Of a stretch of DNA of 64,000 nt, positions 7,839-16,503 are shown piece after piece (the first letter of the stretch is position 1; each line of letters starts with the position of its first letter). The notes below the pieces were generated by a model. The model worked only from the letters and a program-made list of their open reading frames with translations, did no database searches and was not told the origin of the DNA. Location: contig JADZFO010000003.1 of NCBI GenBank assembly GCA_020849855.1, positions 1 through 64,000 on the forward strand. The letters are read 5' to 3'. Both the position numbers and the translations under genes were made by a program. This DNA comes from a bacterium. GTDB lineage: Bacteria > 4484-113 > JAFGCY01.

Positions 7839-8746
7839 CGAAGAACCGACCCGGGCTGGGCAGGGGCCTGGCTGAACTGCTGCCTGCCGCCGCGCCTCCG
7901 CGCGCCGGTGAAAGCGTGCAGGAGCTGCCGATTGAGCTGATTGACCCCAACCCCTATCAGCCGCGGCATGAGTTTGACCCCGCCGAACTGGCGGAGCTGG
8001 CCGCCAGCATCAAAAGCCAGGGCCTGCTGCAGCCGGTAACCGTGCGGCCTTCGCCGGGCAGCCCGGGGCGCTACCAGCTTATTGCGGGCGAGCGGCGTCT
8101 GCGGGCCAGCCGCGAGCTGGGCCTCAGCACGATCAAGGCCATTGTGCGCAATGTTGAGGACCGCCAGCTCATGGAGCTCTCGCTGGTCGAGAACCTGCTG
8201 CGCACGGACCTGAACGAGATAGAAGTGGCTGAAGCCCTGCTGAACCTGATGAACCAGTATGCCTACACCACAACGAGGCTGGCGGAGGTGCTGGGCAAAA
8301 GCCGGCCGGCGGTGAGCAACACCCTGCGCCTGCTGGAGCTGCCGCGGGGCGTACAGGAGCTGATCCGCCGGGGCCAGCTTTCGGCCGGCCACGGCCGCGC
8401 GGTGCTGAGCTTCCCACAGGAGCAGCGCGACACGGTGGCCCTGGAGGCAGCCCAGCAGGGCCTGAGCGTGCGCCAGCTGGAGCGCCGCAGCGCCGAGGCG
8501 GCCCAGCGTGAAGTGCAGTCGCGCCCGCGGCGCAGCCGGGCGGAGAAGGCCAGCGCGCCGGATGGGCCGGACAGCGCGGGCCAGCGCCGCCTGCGCCAGG
8601 CCGAGCGCCAGCTGACCGAGCATCTGGCCACCAAGGTCAGCGTGCAGCAGCAGGGTGAAGGCGGCAGCATTGCCATTGCCTGGTACAGCGATGAAGACCT
8701 GCAGCGCCTGCTTGACCTGCTGCTGGGCTCGGCGAGCCCCTTTTAG
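7835..8746 (+). CDS. parB: Chromosome-partitioning protein ParB (Spo0J)
   Basis: 303 residues in the usual order: a ParA-stimulating N-terminus (NRPGLGRGLAELLP), the CTPase/Srx domain with IDPNPYQPR, GLLQPV and AGERRLRAS (the GERR box), the ENLLRTDLN segment, a helix-turn-helix (TRLAEVLGKSRPAVSNTLRL), a charged linker at about residues 220-250, and a C-terminal dimerisation region. It is a CTP-dependent clamp loading at parS. It starts with GTG overlapping the parA stop. No complete parS is seen in the window. With parA it usually marks a region near the replication origin, though no dnaA, gidB or mnmE is present here. Confidence 0.95.
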   Translation: MTKNRPGLGRGLAELLPAAAPPRAGESVQELPIELIDPNPYQPRHEFDPAELAELAASIKSQGLLQPVTVRPSPGSPGRYQLIAGERRLRASRELGLSTIKAIVRNVEDRQLMELSLVENLLRTDLNEIEVAEALLNLMNQYAYTTTRLAEVLGKSRPAVSNTLRLLELPRGVQELIRRGQLSAGHGRAVLSFPQEQRDTVALEAAQQGLSVRQLERRSAEAAQREVQSRPRRSRAEKASAPDGPDSAGQRRLRQAERQLTEHLATKVSVQQQGEGGSIAIAWYSDEDLQRLLDLLLGSASPF

Positions 8747-8754
8747 CCGCCGCG

Positions 8755-8764
8755 CGTGAAACGC
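8755..8764 (+). other. Possible parS half-site downstream of parB
   Basis: CGTGAAACGC is identical to the 10-mer upstream of parA at 6952, so the pair brackets the parAB genes. It contains one arm of canonical parS. The significance is unproven. Confidence 0.2.
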
Positions 8765-8905
8765 AGTAATGGCCTTCAGGCAGGGCCGAAGTAACCTTCA
8801 GCCATTTCCCGAGTCTGAGTATGTCTGGCTGCTGAGCTGGCCAGGGCTGAAATGTTCAAGCTCAAACGTGTTAACATTCCCGCCTCCGGGTATAACAAAG
8901 GTTCA

Positions 8906-9397
8906 GTGGCCGCCGATGCGGCCAGCGAACCGCGGATGGAATGGATGGGTAAAGCATCAGACAGACGGCTGGAACAGGTGAAGAGCCTCTTGCAGCGCAC
9001 GCTTGATGAGCTGATACGCGAGGAGCTGAAAGACCCGCGCATCGGCATCTTCAGCCTGACTGAGATCCATCTCTCCCGCGACCTCTCGCATGCCGACATC
9101 CTGATAGCGGTTGTCGGCGGCCGCCAGGCCACGGATGAGAGCGTAGCCGTGCTGAACCGCGCGGCACCGCTGCTGTGGAACCGCCTGCGCGAAGCGACCG
9201 ACCTGCGCTCCGTGCCGCGCCTGCGTTTCCTGGCCGACCACCGCGGCGAGTACGCGGACCGCATCTTTACCCTGCTTGAAGACCTGCAGCCGGACAGCGA
9301 TTCTGCCGATGATGACGGGATGGATACCGAAACGTTGGTTGATGCTGAGCAGACTGATCCCAGCGCTGCGCTGAGCCCCGACGAGGTGCGGCAATGA
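8906..9397 (+). CDS. rbfA: Ribosome-binding factor A
   Basis: About 163 residues. The core matches RbfA: SDRRLEQVKSLLQRTLDELI, then the E-L-K-D-P-R-I signature, then LSRDLSHADILIAV. RbfA is a KH-like protein that helps mature the 16S rRNA 5' end in the 30S subunit. The start is uncertain. GTG at 8906 lies 9 bases after a TATAAC box (8891-8896); ATG at 8936 or 8945 would give a more typical N-terminus. The C-terminus has an extra acidic tail. It overlaps nrnA by 4 bases (ATGA), the common rbfA-nrnA pairing. Confidence 0.88.
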   Translation: MAADAASEPRMEWMGKASDRRLEQVKSLLQRTLDELIREELKDPRIGIFSLTEIHLSRDLSHADILIAVVGGRQATDESVAVLNRAAPLLWNRLREATDLRSVPRLRFLADHRGEYADRIFTLLEDLQPDSDSADDDGMDTETLVDAEQTDPSAALSPDEVRQ

Positions 9398-10497
9398 ATG
9401 CACTGCGTTTCCAGGCCGGCCCTGACGCGGTTGTCCCCTCGCGCGAGCAGATTCGCCGCGTGGTGGAGGAGATCGCCAAGGTCGCCTTCAATTCCAAGAC
9501 CTTCTGGATTTTCTGCCATGAAAACCCGGACGGCGACACTATCGGCTGCAGCCTGGCGACCTATGCCGCGCTGGTGCAGCAGGGCAAGCAGGTGCGGGTC
9601 TTCAGCCCCCACCCGATCCCCCGCATGTACCGTTTCCTGCCTTTCGCCGACAAGATCGAGCACACTACGGAGCTGCCCCCGGGCCTGCCGGATGTGGTGA
9701 TGTTCACGGATAACGCCTCTTTTGAGCGCGTGGGCGACAAGCTGATGCGCCAGCTCTCCGAGCGTGGCATCGGCCCGCACGCTACCCAGCGCAACCCGCA
9801 CAGCGTGCTGATCAACATTGACCACCACATGAGCAACCGCGGCTATGGGGACATCAATCTGATCGACCCTTCGGCCAGCGCCTGCGGCGAGGTCTTTTAC
9901 GCCGCCTTCAAGCAGCTGCACCTGCCGATCACCCGGGAAGTGGCCGTGAACATCTACGCCACCATCATCACGGATACCGGCCGTTTCAGCTATGGCAACA
10001 CGAACTACGGCACCTTCCAGATCGCCAGCGAGCTGATCCGCCTTGGCGTGGACCCCTTCGATGTGGTCAACCGCGTCTACAACACGCGCACGGTGGACCA
10101 GATCAAGCTGCTGGGCCTGATCATGGACACCATCACGCCGGTTCCCGACCTGGGCTATTTCTACTGCTGCGCTACCCAGGAGATGCTGGAGGAGACCCAG
10201 ACCGAGCTGACGGATACTGAGGGCGCGGTGGACATCATGAAGACCGTTGGGGAATACGACGTCTGCTTCTTCCTCAAGGAGGAGGCCGACGGGCGGGTGA
10301 AAGTCTCTGTGCGCTCCAACGGCAATGCCGATGTGAACCGCTTTGCCCAGCGCTTTGGCGGCGGCGGTCACCCGGCGGCCTCCGGCTTCCGCATGAACTG
10401 CACCATCGCCGAGGCGCCGGCTATCCTGCGCCGCGAGATGGAGGCGGCCCTGGCCGAGATCGGCGTCAGCCGCATCCCGGGCGGAAACTTCCAGTAG
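9394..10497 (+). CDS. nrnA: DHH-family phosphoesterase, NrnA-like oligoribonuclease/pAp phosphatase
   Basis: 367 residues. DHH-domain motifs appear in order: CHENPDGDTIG, a D-N-A-S segment, NIDHHMSN (the DHH triad), and TDTGRFSYGNT. The DHHA1 domain ends with the glycine-rich GGGGHPAASGF substrate loop. NrnA degrades 2-5 nt RNAs and dephosphorylates pAp to AMP using Mn2+. The protein is slightly longer than typical NrnA (about 315-330 residues), with an extra stretch near ERGIGPHATQRNPHS. It is translationally coupled to rbfA. Confidence 0.92.
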   Translation: MNALRFQAGPDAVVPSREQIRRVVEEIAKVAFNSKTFWIFCHENPDGDTIGCSLATYAALVQQGKQVRVFSPHPIPRMYRFLPFADKIEHTTELPPGLPDVVMFTDNASFERVGDKLMRQLSERGIGPHATQRNPHSVLINIDHHMSNRGYGDINLIDPSASACGEVFYAAFKQLHLPITREVAVNIYATIITDTGRFSYGNTNYGTFQIASELIRLGVDPFDVVNRVYNTRTVDQIKLLGLIMDTITPVPDLGYFYCCATQEMLEETQTELTDTEGAVDIMKTVGEYDVCFFLKEEADGRVKVSVRSNGNADVNRFAQRFGGGGHPAASGFRMNCTIAEAPAILRREMEAALAEIGVSRIPGGNFQ

Positions 10498-10625
10498 ACC
10501 GCCCGCACGCGGCCTGAGAATCCGGTCCACCGCTCTCATTGCGCCTTCGCACGCAGCTTCTCCGGCAGAACTGCGCCTGTGCCGATATACTCTGCTGCAG
10601 GCCCAAATCGCACGGAGGTGGAAGG

Positions 10626-11174
10626 ATGAAGATCCTCTCCCATTACACGCCCCTGACGGCCCTCAGTGCCGCCTTGCTGTGCCTGGGCCTCGCGCTCAGC
10701 GCCTCCTGCTCCGCCAGCCCGGCGGCCAGCGACCTGAGCAGCGGCCCGCTGCGGGAAGACCGCCTCGCTTCAGAGAGCGTCGTCCTGACCATCCTGCCTG
10801 ATACCTATGTCGCCGGCGGCATGGCCGAGGCGATAGAGGTCACTGAGCGCCAGGGCAAGGGCGAGCTTTTGATTGACGTTTCAGTGCGCGGCGCGGAGAA
10901 GCTCAAGGCGGTCTATTTCCACATGGAATATGACAAGTCGCGCTATGGCGCGGGCCGCCTCGACAGCCGCTTCCTGCTGGCCCCGAAGAACGAGGTGCTG
11001 GCGCTGTACCTGGCGAGCCCGGACAAAGGCCTGGTGGAGTACGGCGAGCTGATCATGCTGCCGCAGGAGCCCGCCGCCGACGGCAGCGAGAAGGGCTTCA
11101 GCGGCGATGGCCTGCTCTGCACCCTGCACCTGAAAGAGCTGGCAGCGCAGGGCCAGGGCCTGCCGCGCAGATAA
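10626..11174 (+). CDS. Short lipoprotein with a cohesin-like domain only
   Basis: 182 residues. A lipobox signal peptide ends LSASC (Cys 28). The rest is the cohesin-like N-terminal domain shared with the large lipoproteins at 16504-25495: VVLTILPDTYVAGG, the LLIDVSVRGAEKLKAVYFH strand, the EYGELIMLPQE segment, and the closing FSGDGLLCTLHLK. In its relatives a dockerin-like region follows; here the protein stops ten residues after the domain. A GGAGGTGGAAGG ribosome-binding sequence precedes the ATG. It may be a truncated paralogue or a free partner for dockerin-like domains on the others. It is the only family member on the plus strand. Confidence 0.75.
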   Translation: MKILSHYTPLTALSAALLCLGLALSASCSASPAASDLSSGPLREDRLASESVVLTILPDTYVAGGMAEAIEVTERQGKGELLIDVSVRGAEKLKAVYFHMEYDKSRYGAGRLDSRFLLAPKNEVLALYLASPDKGLVEYGELIMLPQEPAADGSEKGFSGDGLLCTLHLKELAAQGQGLPRR

Positions 11175-11254
11175 GGTCGTCCGCTTCCGCCAGCTAATCA
11201 GGCGCTGCTGGACGGCTCTTCGCATGGTGTCGATCTGGGCGCAGTTGACCTCGA

Positions 11255-13168
11255 CTACTGGGTCAGTACCCGCTTCACCATCAGCATGTCCTGGTCGGTG
11301 TCTTCGGTGATCTCCCCATCGAAGCGATCGGGGGTCTCGCTGACAGTCACGACTGCATCTGTCGAGACAGTGGCAGGGCTGCTGACAGTCGGGCTGAGGC
11401 TTGAAAAAGTCCCGCTGCCGGCCTTGCCGGTCAGGCTGCCGGCACCGGCTGGGGTTACCGTGGGCAGCAGCGTCGCCCCGAGACCGGTGAAGCTGTTGGT
11501 GTAAAGCTCGCCGGGAGTGAAGCGCCAGTCGACGAAATACCAGCCATAGGTAGTCCCGGAGAGCGGGCCAAGATCGCCGTCGAACTGGATCAGCGACGTT
11601 ACGCCGCCAACCGGGTTGCCCTGGTCGTCAACCCGTGCACCGGCCATCTGCGGGCCGCCTGAAGCCTCGTTATAAATCACGCGCCAGACTGACAGTCCGA
11701 CTGTGCCGTCTTCGTCGCTGTAGCCGCTCTCCAGTGAAAGCGAGCCATTACCCTCGATGGTCAGCATCACCGAGTCGCTGGCGTTCTCAAGGTTGACCGC
11801 GGCCACCGCGCTGCCGTTGCCCGCCCGGCTGATGCCGGTGCAGTAGTCGCTGTCAGGCCCGCCGTACTGGCGAACCCAGTTGGGGGCGCCACCGGAAAGC
11901 GCAACAGACATAAGGAAGGCGTCGCCAAGCAGCGAATCCCCGTCCATGTCGCCGGCCAGCAGGATCTTCCCGCCAGCCTCGTCGAGGTCGATATAGCGCG
12001 GCACTTCGCTGGTGTCGGTGATCTCATAGACCTTGCTGTCGGTCATTTCCCCGGTCGCGCCGTTAACTGTGATCAGCCAGGCGTCCTGGTGGAAGTTGTC
12101 GTCGGCATAGAGACTGTTCCCGGCGCAGACCAGGTCGCCATTGGCCTTGAGCGCAGCGCAGTTCAGGTCGTCGTCCGCACCGGTGTCATAAAGACGCGCC
12201 CAGAGTATGTTGAGATCGGCGTCTAGCTTGATGATTACGCCGTCCTCGCCGGAGGGCGTTCCATTTGAGCGGCCGACAAGATAGAGCGTGCCGTCGTCCT
12301 TGCGCAGCAGCTCGGCGAAGATCAGAAGTTCGGAGGCAGGAGTATCGTCAAGGATCTGGAATGTCTTGGCCTGCAGCAGGCTGCCGCTGGGGCTCATCTT
12401 CAGCAGGGCCATGCGCTGGAAGTCATCATTGCCAGCACTAAGGGAGTCGTAGCTGCTGGCAAAGAGGATGTTGCCGTCGGCGTCAATCGCCATCCGGCTG
12501 CCGATGTCCACGCCCGGGCTGCCCCAGGTGTGGGTCCAGCCGGGGTAGAAGCCGCTGGCCAGGCCAAGACGCGCCAGCAGCAGGTTGAACTGCGCCTTCC
12601 AGCCCAGCACCGCGACATACATCTTTGTGCCGTTGCTGTAGACGCCGGACACGCCGCCAAGGTCAATGTTGTAGCTGCCGTTGCCGCTGGGCTGCAGTGT
12701 CTGCCAGACGCCGGAGCTGTAGTTGGCAATCGCGACCCAGACGTTCTCGCCGGAGTCCACCCCGGACAGCTCTATGGCGAGCGAGGCGGCGCGGTCCGCG
12801 GGCAGCAGCTCGAACTCCTGAATGCCAAAGGCCAGCTCACCGTCGGCGGGATTGAAAGCGGCGGTGTGGCCGACCGTATCCAGGGTGACGTTGGCGCTCT
12901 TGCGGTACAGCACGTCGCCGGCCAGTTCCTGCTCTTCAGCGGTGGAAGCGCTGCGCCCGGCGCTGCTGCCGGAGCCAAGGCTGGAGAGTGGCGGCAGGCC
13001 GGCCAGCAGCCCGGCGGGGGCCATCTGGCCCCTGGCGCCGGTTTCCGCGCGGCCCTCCTGCAGTCCGGTTGAAGCGGACTGGCCGCAGGCGCAGAGGCCA
13101 AGAGCGAGCAGGCCGGCAAGGATGGCCTTCAAGGCGGCGGCAAAAGCGGTATTAGCAGAGCGCTGCAA
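11255..13168 (-). CDS. Lipoprotein with N-terminal beta-sandwich and beta-propeller
   Basis: 637 residues. The lipobox signal ends LGLCAC (Cys near 28). A domain around SGVDSGENVWVAIANYSSGV resembles the 'WVxxxxGxxFIGLxxxxxxxWxW' domain of the lipoproteins at 52637, 56454 and 60139. It is followed by about six propeller-like repeats that track records (DGNILFASSYD, DGTLYLVGRSN, NGDLVCAGNSLY, GGKILLAGDMDGD), as in SBBP or delta-60 repeat proteins. The probable start is TTG at 13168 behind GGGGGAAACATC; no ATG lies near the signal peptide. The function is unknown; surface recognition is inferred. Confidence 0.7.
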   Translation of the reverse strand: MQRSANTAFAAALKAILAGLLALGLCACGQSASTGLQEGRAETGARGQMAPAGLLAGLPPLSSLGSGSSAGRSASTAEEQELAGDVLYRKSANVTLDTVGHTAAFNPADGELAFGIQEFELLPADRAASLAIELSGVDSGENVWVAIANYSSGVWQTLQPSGNGSYNIDLGGVSGVYSNGTKMYVAVLGWKAQFNLLLARLGLASGFYPGWTHTWGSPGVDIGSRMAIDADGNILFASSYDSLSAGNDDFQRMALLKMSPSGSLLQAKTFQILDDTPASELLIFAELLRKDDGTLYLVGRSNGTPSGEDGVIIKLDADLNILWARLYDTGADDDLNCAALKANGDLVCAGNSLYADDNFHQDAWLITVNGATGEMTDSKVYEITDTSEVPRYIDLDEAGGKILLAGDMDGDSLLGDAFLMSVALSGGAPNWVRQYGGPDSDYCTGISRAGNGSAVAAVNLENASDSVMLTIEGNGSLSLESGYSDEDGTVGLSVWRVIYNEASGGPQMAGARVDDQGNPVGGVTSLIQFDGDLGPLSGTTYGWYFVDWRFTPGELYTNSFTGLGATLLPTVTPAGAGSLTGKAGSGTFSSLSPTVSSPATVSTDAVVTVSETPDRFDGEITEDTDQDMLMVKRVLTQ

Positions 13169-13288
13169 GATGTTTCCCCCGGTCAGCCTGCGGCTGATAG
13201 TAAGGAAAGGTTAGCATTCGCATGCAAGTAAGCCCGGCCGGACTGACACGAATTTAGCAGCTTATCGCGTGACGTCCGACAGGCATTT

Positions 13289-13346
13289 CTGGAGCGCCAG
13301 CCAGAGGCTGGCGTCTGCAGTAACAGATCCCAGCCAGCGCTCCAGC
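13289..13346 (+). repeat. Hairpin repeat, copy 1 (downstream of nuclease-RAMA gene)
   Basis: 25 bases (13291-13315) are identical to 14495-14519. They contain CGCCAGCC-AGA-GGCTGGCG, an 8-base stem. The outer ends CTGGAGCGC and GCGCTCCAG (13338-13346) are inverted. This copy ends just downstream of the nuclease stop codon on the minus strand. It is REP-like. Confidence 0.7.
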
Positions 13347-13349
13347 GGC

Positions 13350-14462
13350 TCAGCTCGACATGACTTCAAGTTTGCTGCGTGTGCCTTGAACGGTCCGCGA
13401 CAGGTAGTCCTGACGCAGCACATCCATCAAAACAGTTTGGCCTTTGTATTGGCAGCTCCACCAGAGCCAGCCATTAGTCTGATAATAGGGCCGGCCATCT
13501 GAAGGCAGGCCGCTGATACTGTTCCTGGCATAGCCCGCTGCTACGGACAATGAGTTATATGTCTGTTTACCGAGGCTCACAGTCCCGTCGCGGTTGATCG
13601 TTGCCACAACTTGCTGTTTCTTGAATGTGGTGAAGATCTGAAAAGGCGTGCTGATCAACCCAACTTCAATGAGATCACCAAGCGTGACTGCCCCTGCAAC
13701 TGGTTTGCGGATCGGAGTTCTTGGCTTTGAGTGCAGCTTAGTGCCAGACCTGGTGGACTTTGCCGTGATACCGGAAGCAAAGCTCACTTCTACCTTCGCC
13801 CGGCTGAGGATGTCCATCAGGTGCTGCATCCCGACCTGGCCCTTAAGGCTTGCCGCCAGCAGGTTCACATACTTCTTGTCGCGGCTTTGGATGAGCTCCT
13901 GGATTGCCGCGCGCACGCTGTTCTCCAGCTGCTCCTGCTCCCAGCGACGGATGATTCGCTGCTCCTGCAGTGCTGCCATGGTCAGGCACTCCAGCATGTC
14001 GGCGGCCTCCTCGGGAACAGTCTGGCCGATGCTGCACTGCCCGACAGTTTTCTCCTGCAGCGGCACCTTGGCGTGGGTATTGAAGATGCGGTAATCACGG
14101 CCGTTGGTCAGCACGCAGATCTCGACCCCGGCGCTGTTGGCATAGTTGACGATCTGGGCCATCCATTTGTGGTCGTCGATCGGCAGGCCGATGGCCTTGG
14201 CCTCAAGGAACATGATCGGCCGGCCGCTGGCGAAGAAGGCATAATCCACCGGCAGGTCCTTTTTGTTGTGCTTGTACTCGCGGCGCACGACCTCAAGGTC
14301 GGCGAGGTCCCAGCCCAGTGCGGCCAGCACGGGCTCGATCAGGGTGCCCTTCGTGTCCTGCTCGCTGATTGGACGGCGTCCGCCGCTGACCGTGGCGATC
14401 TTCCCGGCGATAGCGCTTAGCGTGTCATTCAAACGAAGTCTGAGCTGCTCTGGGCTCTGCAT
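13350..14462 (-). CDS. PD-(D/E)xK nuclease with C-terminal RAMA domain
   Basis: 370 residues. The N-terminal half resembles the HsdR-type nuclease: conserved Glu 43 (TLIEPVLAALGW), Asp 73 (PVDYAFF), and Glu 87-x-Lys 89 (IMFLEAKAIG). The middle (about 150-250) is helical and charged. The C-terminal part (about 259-340, LGDLIEVGLI ... NGWLWWSC) looks like RAMA (DUF4357), a domain associated with restriction and modified-DNA recognition. There is no helicase or methylase beside it, so it is not a standard type I HsdR. It may be a modification-dependent restriction or defence nuclease. TAAACT lies 6 bases before the ATG (leaderless). Hairpin repeats flank it. Confidence 0.78.
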   Translation of the reverse strand: MQSPEQLRLRLNDTLSAIAGKIATVSGGRRPISEQDTKGTLIEPVLAALGWDLADLEVVRREYKHNKKDLPVDYAFFASGRPIMFLEAKAIGLPIDDHKWMAQIVNYANSAGVEICVLTNGRDYRIFNTHAKVPLQEKTVGQCSIGQTVPEEAADMLECLTMAALQEQRIIRRWEQEQLENSVRAAIQELIQSRDKKYVNLLAASLKGQVGMQHLMDILSRAKVEVSFASGITAKSTRSGTKLHSKPRTPIRKPVAGAVTLGDLIEVGLISTPFQIFTTFKKQQVVATINRDGTVSLGKQTYNSLSVAAGYARNSISGLPSDGRPYYQTNGWLWWSCQYKGQTVLMDVLRQDYLSRTVQGTRSKLEVMSS

Positions 14463-14491
14463 GGGGGTAGTTTAGCGCAGCTTGAAATTGA

Positions 14492-14548
14492 TTGGGAGCG
14501 CCAGCCAGAGGCTGGCGTCATGCGCCAGACCATGTCTGGCGCTCCCAA
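14492..14548 (+). repeat. Hairpin repeat, copy 2 (upstream of nuclease-RAMA gene)
   Basis: 57 bases with outer inverted ends TTGGGAGCGCCAG and CTGGCGCTCCCAA. Two inner hairpins are CGCCAGCC-AGA-GGCTGGCG and GCGCCAGAC-CAT-GTCTGGCGC. It shares 25 identical bases with copy 1, in the same orientation, on the other side of the nuclease gene. It resembles REP/BIME elements. Confidence 0.75.
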
Positions 14549-14744
14549 AGTTGCCGGGCGGAGGGAAAGTGCTCGGAGCGAGGGCTGATCGCGCAGCGAT
14601 AGCCCGCTTTCTTCAGGCAGCATACTGGACTGACTGTGGCACGACTTCAAGGTCAGGCGTTTGAACACAAGCGGGTTTGTGCTTCGCACGCAGCCCGCGT
14701 TCCGCGCCGAGTCCGCTTTGGCGAGGAAATTTGCAGTGTGCCTG
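14549..14744. other. Intergenic region between nuclease and guaA
   Basis: About 200 bases with no convincing gene. A hairpin at 14582-14605 (GGGCT and AGCCC arms with inner pairing) is followed by CTTTCTT on the plus strand and could act as a terminator, though no plus-strand gene ends here. The rest shows nothing I recognise. Confidence 0.4.
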
Positions 14745-16412
14745 CTACTCCCACTCGATCGTCGCCGGGGGCTTGCTGGTGATGTCGAGGCAGACGCGGT
14801 TGATGCCCTTGACCTCGCCGATGATGCGGCTTGAGATGCGCTCGAGGTTCTTGTGCGGGATGCGGCTCCAGTCGGCAGTCATCGCGTCCTCGGAGCTGAC
14901 CGCGCGGATCACCAGAGGGTAGCCATAGGTGCGGTGGTCGCCCATCACGCCGACGGTCTTCACCGCCGGCAGCACGGCGAAGTACTGCCAGGGGCGCTCC
15001 ATCTCCGCCATCTCGATCTCGTCGCGCACGATCTTGTCCGCCGCGCGCAGGATGCGCAGGCGCTCGGCCGTTACCTCGCCGATTATGCGGATGGCGAGGC
15101 CCGGACCGGGGAAGGGCTGGCGGTAGACCAGCGGCCGCGGGAGGCCCAGCTCCAGCGCCAGCTTGCGCACCTCGTCCTTGAAGAGGTCGCGCAGCGGCTC
15201 GACGAGGCCCAGCTTCATGCGCTTGGGCAGGCCGCCGACATTGTGGTGCGTCTTGATGGTGTGGGCCTGCATGCCCACGCCGGAAGATTCGATGACGTCC
15301 GGGTAAAGCGTGCCCTGGGCCAGCCACTTCACCGCGACTTTGCTGCGCTTGATGCGCAGGGCTTCCTCGTCAAAGACCTTGATGAACTCGCGGCCGATGA
15401 TCTTGCGCTTGCGCTCGGGGTCGGCGATGCCCTTGAGCAGAGACAAGAAGCGCGGGCCGGCATTGACTCGGATCAACTCGGACTTGAAGTGCGTCTTCCA
15501 GGCCTGCACCACCTTGTCGCCTTCCTCGTGGCGCAAAAAGCCGTGGTCGACAAAGATGGAGTGCAGGCGGCTGCCCACCGCGCGGTCGATCAGCGCGGCG
15601 GTGCAGAGGCTGTCCACGCCGCCGGAGACGGCGCAGATGACATCCCCGCTGTGCTCAGCGTCCGCGCTGCGCAGGCCGGCGCCCATGACCTGGCTGCGGA
15701 TGGCCTCGACGGACTGCTCGACGAAGTTGCCCATCGTCCAGTCACCGCGGGCGGAGCAGCCGTCGTAAACGAAGTTGCGCAGCAGCTCGGTGCCCCAGGG
15801 CGTATGCGTCACCTCGGGGTGGAACTGCACAGCGTAAAGCTTGCGGGCGCGGTTCTCAAAGGCGGCCACCGGCGTGGCCTCAGTATGCGCGGTGATCTTC
15901 GTGCCGCGCGGCAGGCCGCTGGTGGAGGCCACGCAGTCGCCATGGCTCATCCAGCAGATCAGGTTCGGGTTCAGGTGGCGGAAGAGCAGGGAGTCTTCAT
16001 GGTTGTCCACCCACAGCTCGGTCTTGCCGAACTCCTGGCGCCGGGCTTCCTCGATCTTCCCGCCCAGCAGCTGGCCCATGAGCTGCATGCCGTAGCAGAT
16101 GCCCAGCACCGGGATGCGGCCGTCCAGCAGCGCCGGGTCGATCAGGGGGCTGTTGAACTTGTAGACCGAGTTCGGCCCGCCGGAGAGGATCAGGCCGATA
16201 ACTTCAGGCCGCCTAGCCAGCTGCTTGGCCGTCAGCTTGTTGCTGACGATCTCGCTGTGGACGTTCAGCTCACGGATGCGCCGGGCGATCAGCTGGGTGT
16301 ACTGGGCGCCAAGGTCCACGATCAGGATGGTCTGGAATGCGCCGGCGGCGGGTGAGACGCTGACTTTTGTTGATGCAGAAGCGGCTGCAGAGCTGGGGGG
16401 CGGGGTTGCCAT
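14745..16412 (-). CDS. guaA: GMP synthase (glutamine-hydrolysing)
   Basis: 555 residues. The N-terminal class I glutamine amidotransferase has the Cys 106 nucleophile (VLGICYGMQ) and the His of AVQFHPEV. The ATP pyrophosphatase domain follows with its P-loop AVSGGVDSL. The C-terminal dimerisation domain ends SKPPATIEWE, as is usual for the family. It converts XMP, ATP and glutamine to GMP in the cytosol. An extra Ala/Ser-rich N-terminus of about 25 residues precedes the amidotransferase. TATAAT lies 5 bases before the ATG, so the mRNA is probably leaderless. Confidence 0.97.
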   Translation of the reverse strand: MATPPPSSAAASASTKVSVSPAAGAFQTILIVDLGAQYTQLIARRIRELNVHSEIVSNKLTAKQLARRPEVIGLILSGGPNSVYKFNSPLIDPALLDGRIPVLGICYGMQLMGQLLGGKIEEARRQEFGKTELWVDNHEDSLLFRHLNPNLICWMSHGDCVASTSGLPRGTKITAHTEATPVAAFENRARKLYAVQFHPEVTHTPWGTELLRNFVYDGCSARGDWTMGNFVEQSVEAIRSQVMGAGLRSADAEHSGDVICAVSGGVDSLCTAALIDRAVGSRLHSIFVDHGFLRHEEGDKVVQAWKTHFKSELIRVNAGPRFLSLLKGIADPERKRKIIGREFIKVFDEEALRIKRSKVAVKWLAQGTLYPDVIESSGVGMQAHTIKTHHNVGGLPKRMKLGLVEPLRDLFKDEVRKLALELGLPRPLVYRQPFPGPGLAIRIIGEVTAERLRILRAADKIVRDEIEMAEMERPWQYFAVLPAVKTVGVMGDHRTYGYPLVIRAVSSEDAMTADWSRIPHKNLERISSRIIGEVKGINRVCLDITSKPPATIEWE

Positions 16413-16417
16413 AGGGG

Positions 16418-16423
16418 ATTATA
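16418..16423 (-). promoter_or_regulatory. -10 box of a leaderless promoter (guaA)
   Basis: TATAAT on the minus strand lies 5 bases before the guaA ATG at 16412. No Shine-Dalgarno sequence fits between them. Confidence 0.6.
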
Positions 16424-16503
16424 CACAGCGCGGCGCGGCTGTGAATAGCTGCGCGCGTAGGCATAGGCGCTGGCGTCCCGCCTTCCTGGCTCTTTCCAGT
16501 TTG

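Noticed and set aside
13350-14462. Classical type I restriction HsdR subunit
   Set aside because: Only the N-terminal nuclease part is similar; no helicase domain follows and no HsdM or HsdS gene is beside it.
14582-14605. Terminator for a plus-strand transcript
   Set aside because: The hairpin is plausible, but no plus-strand gene ends upstream of it, so its use is unclear.
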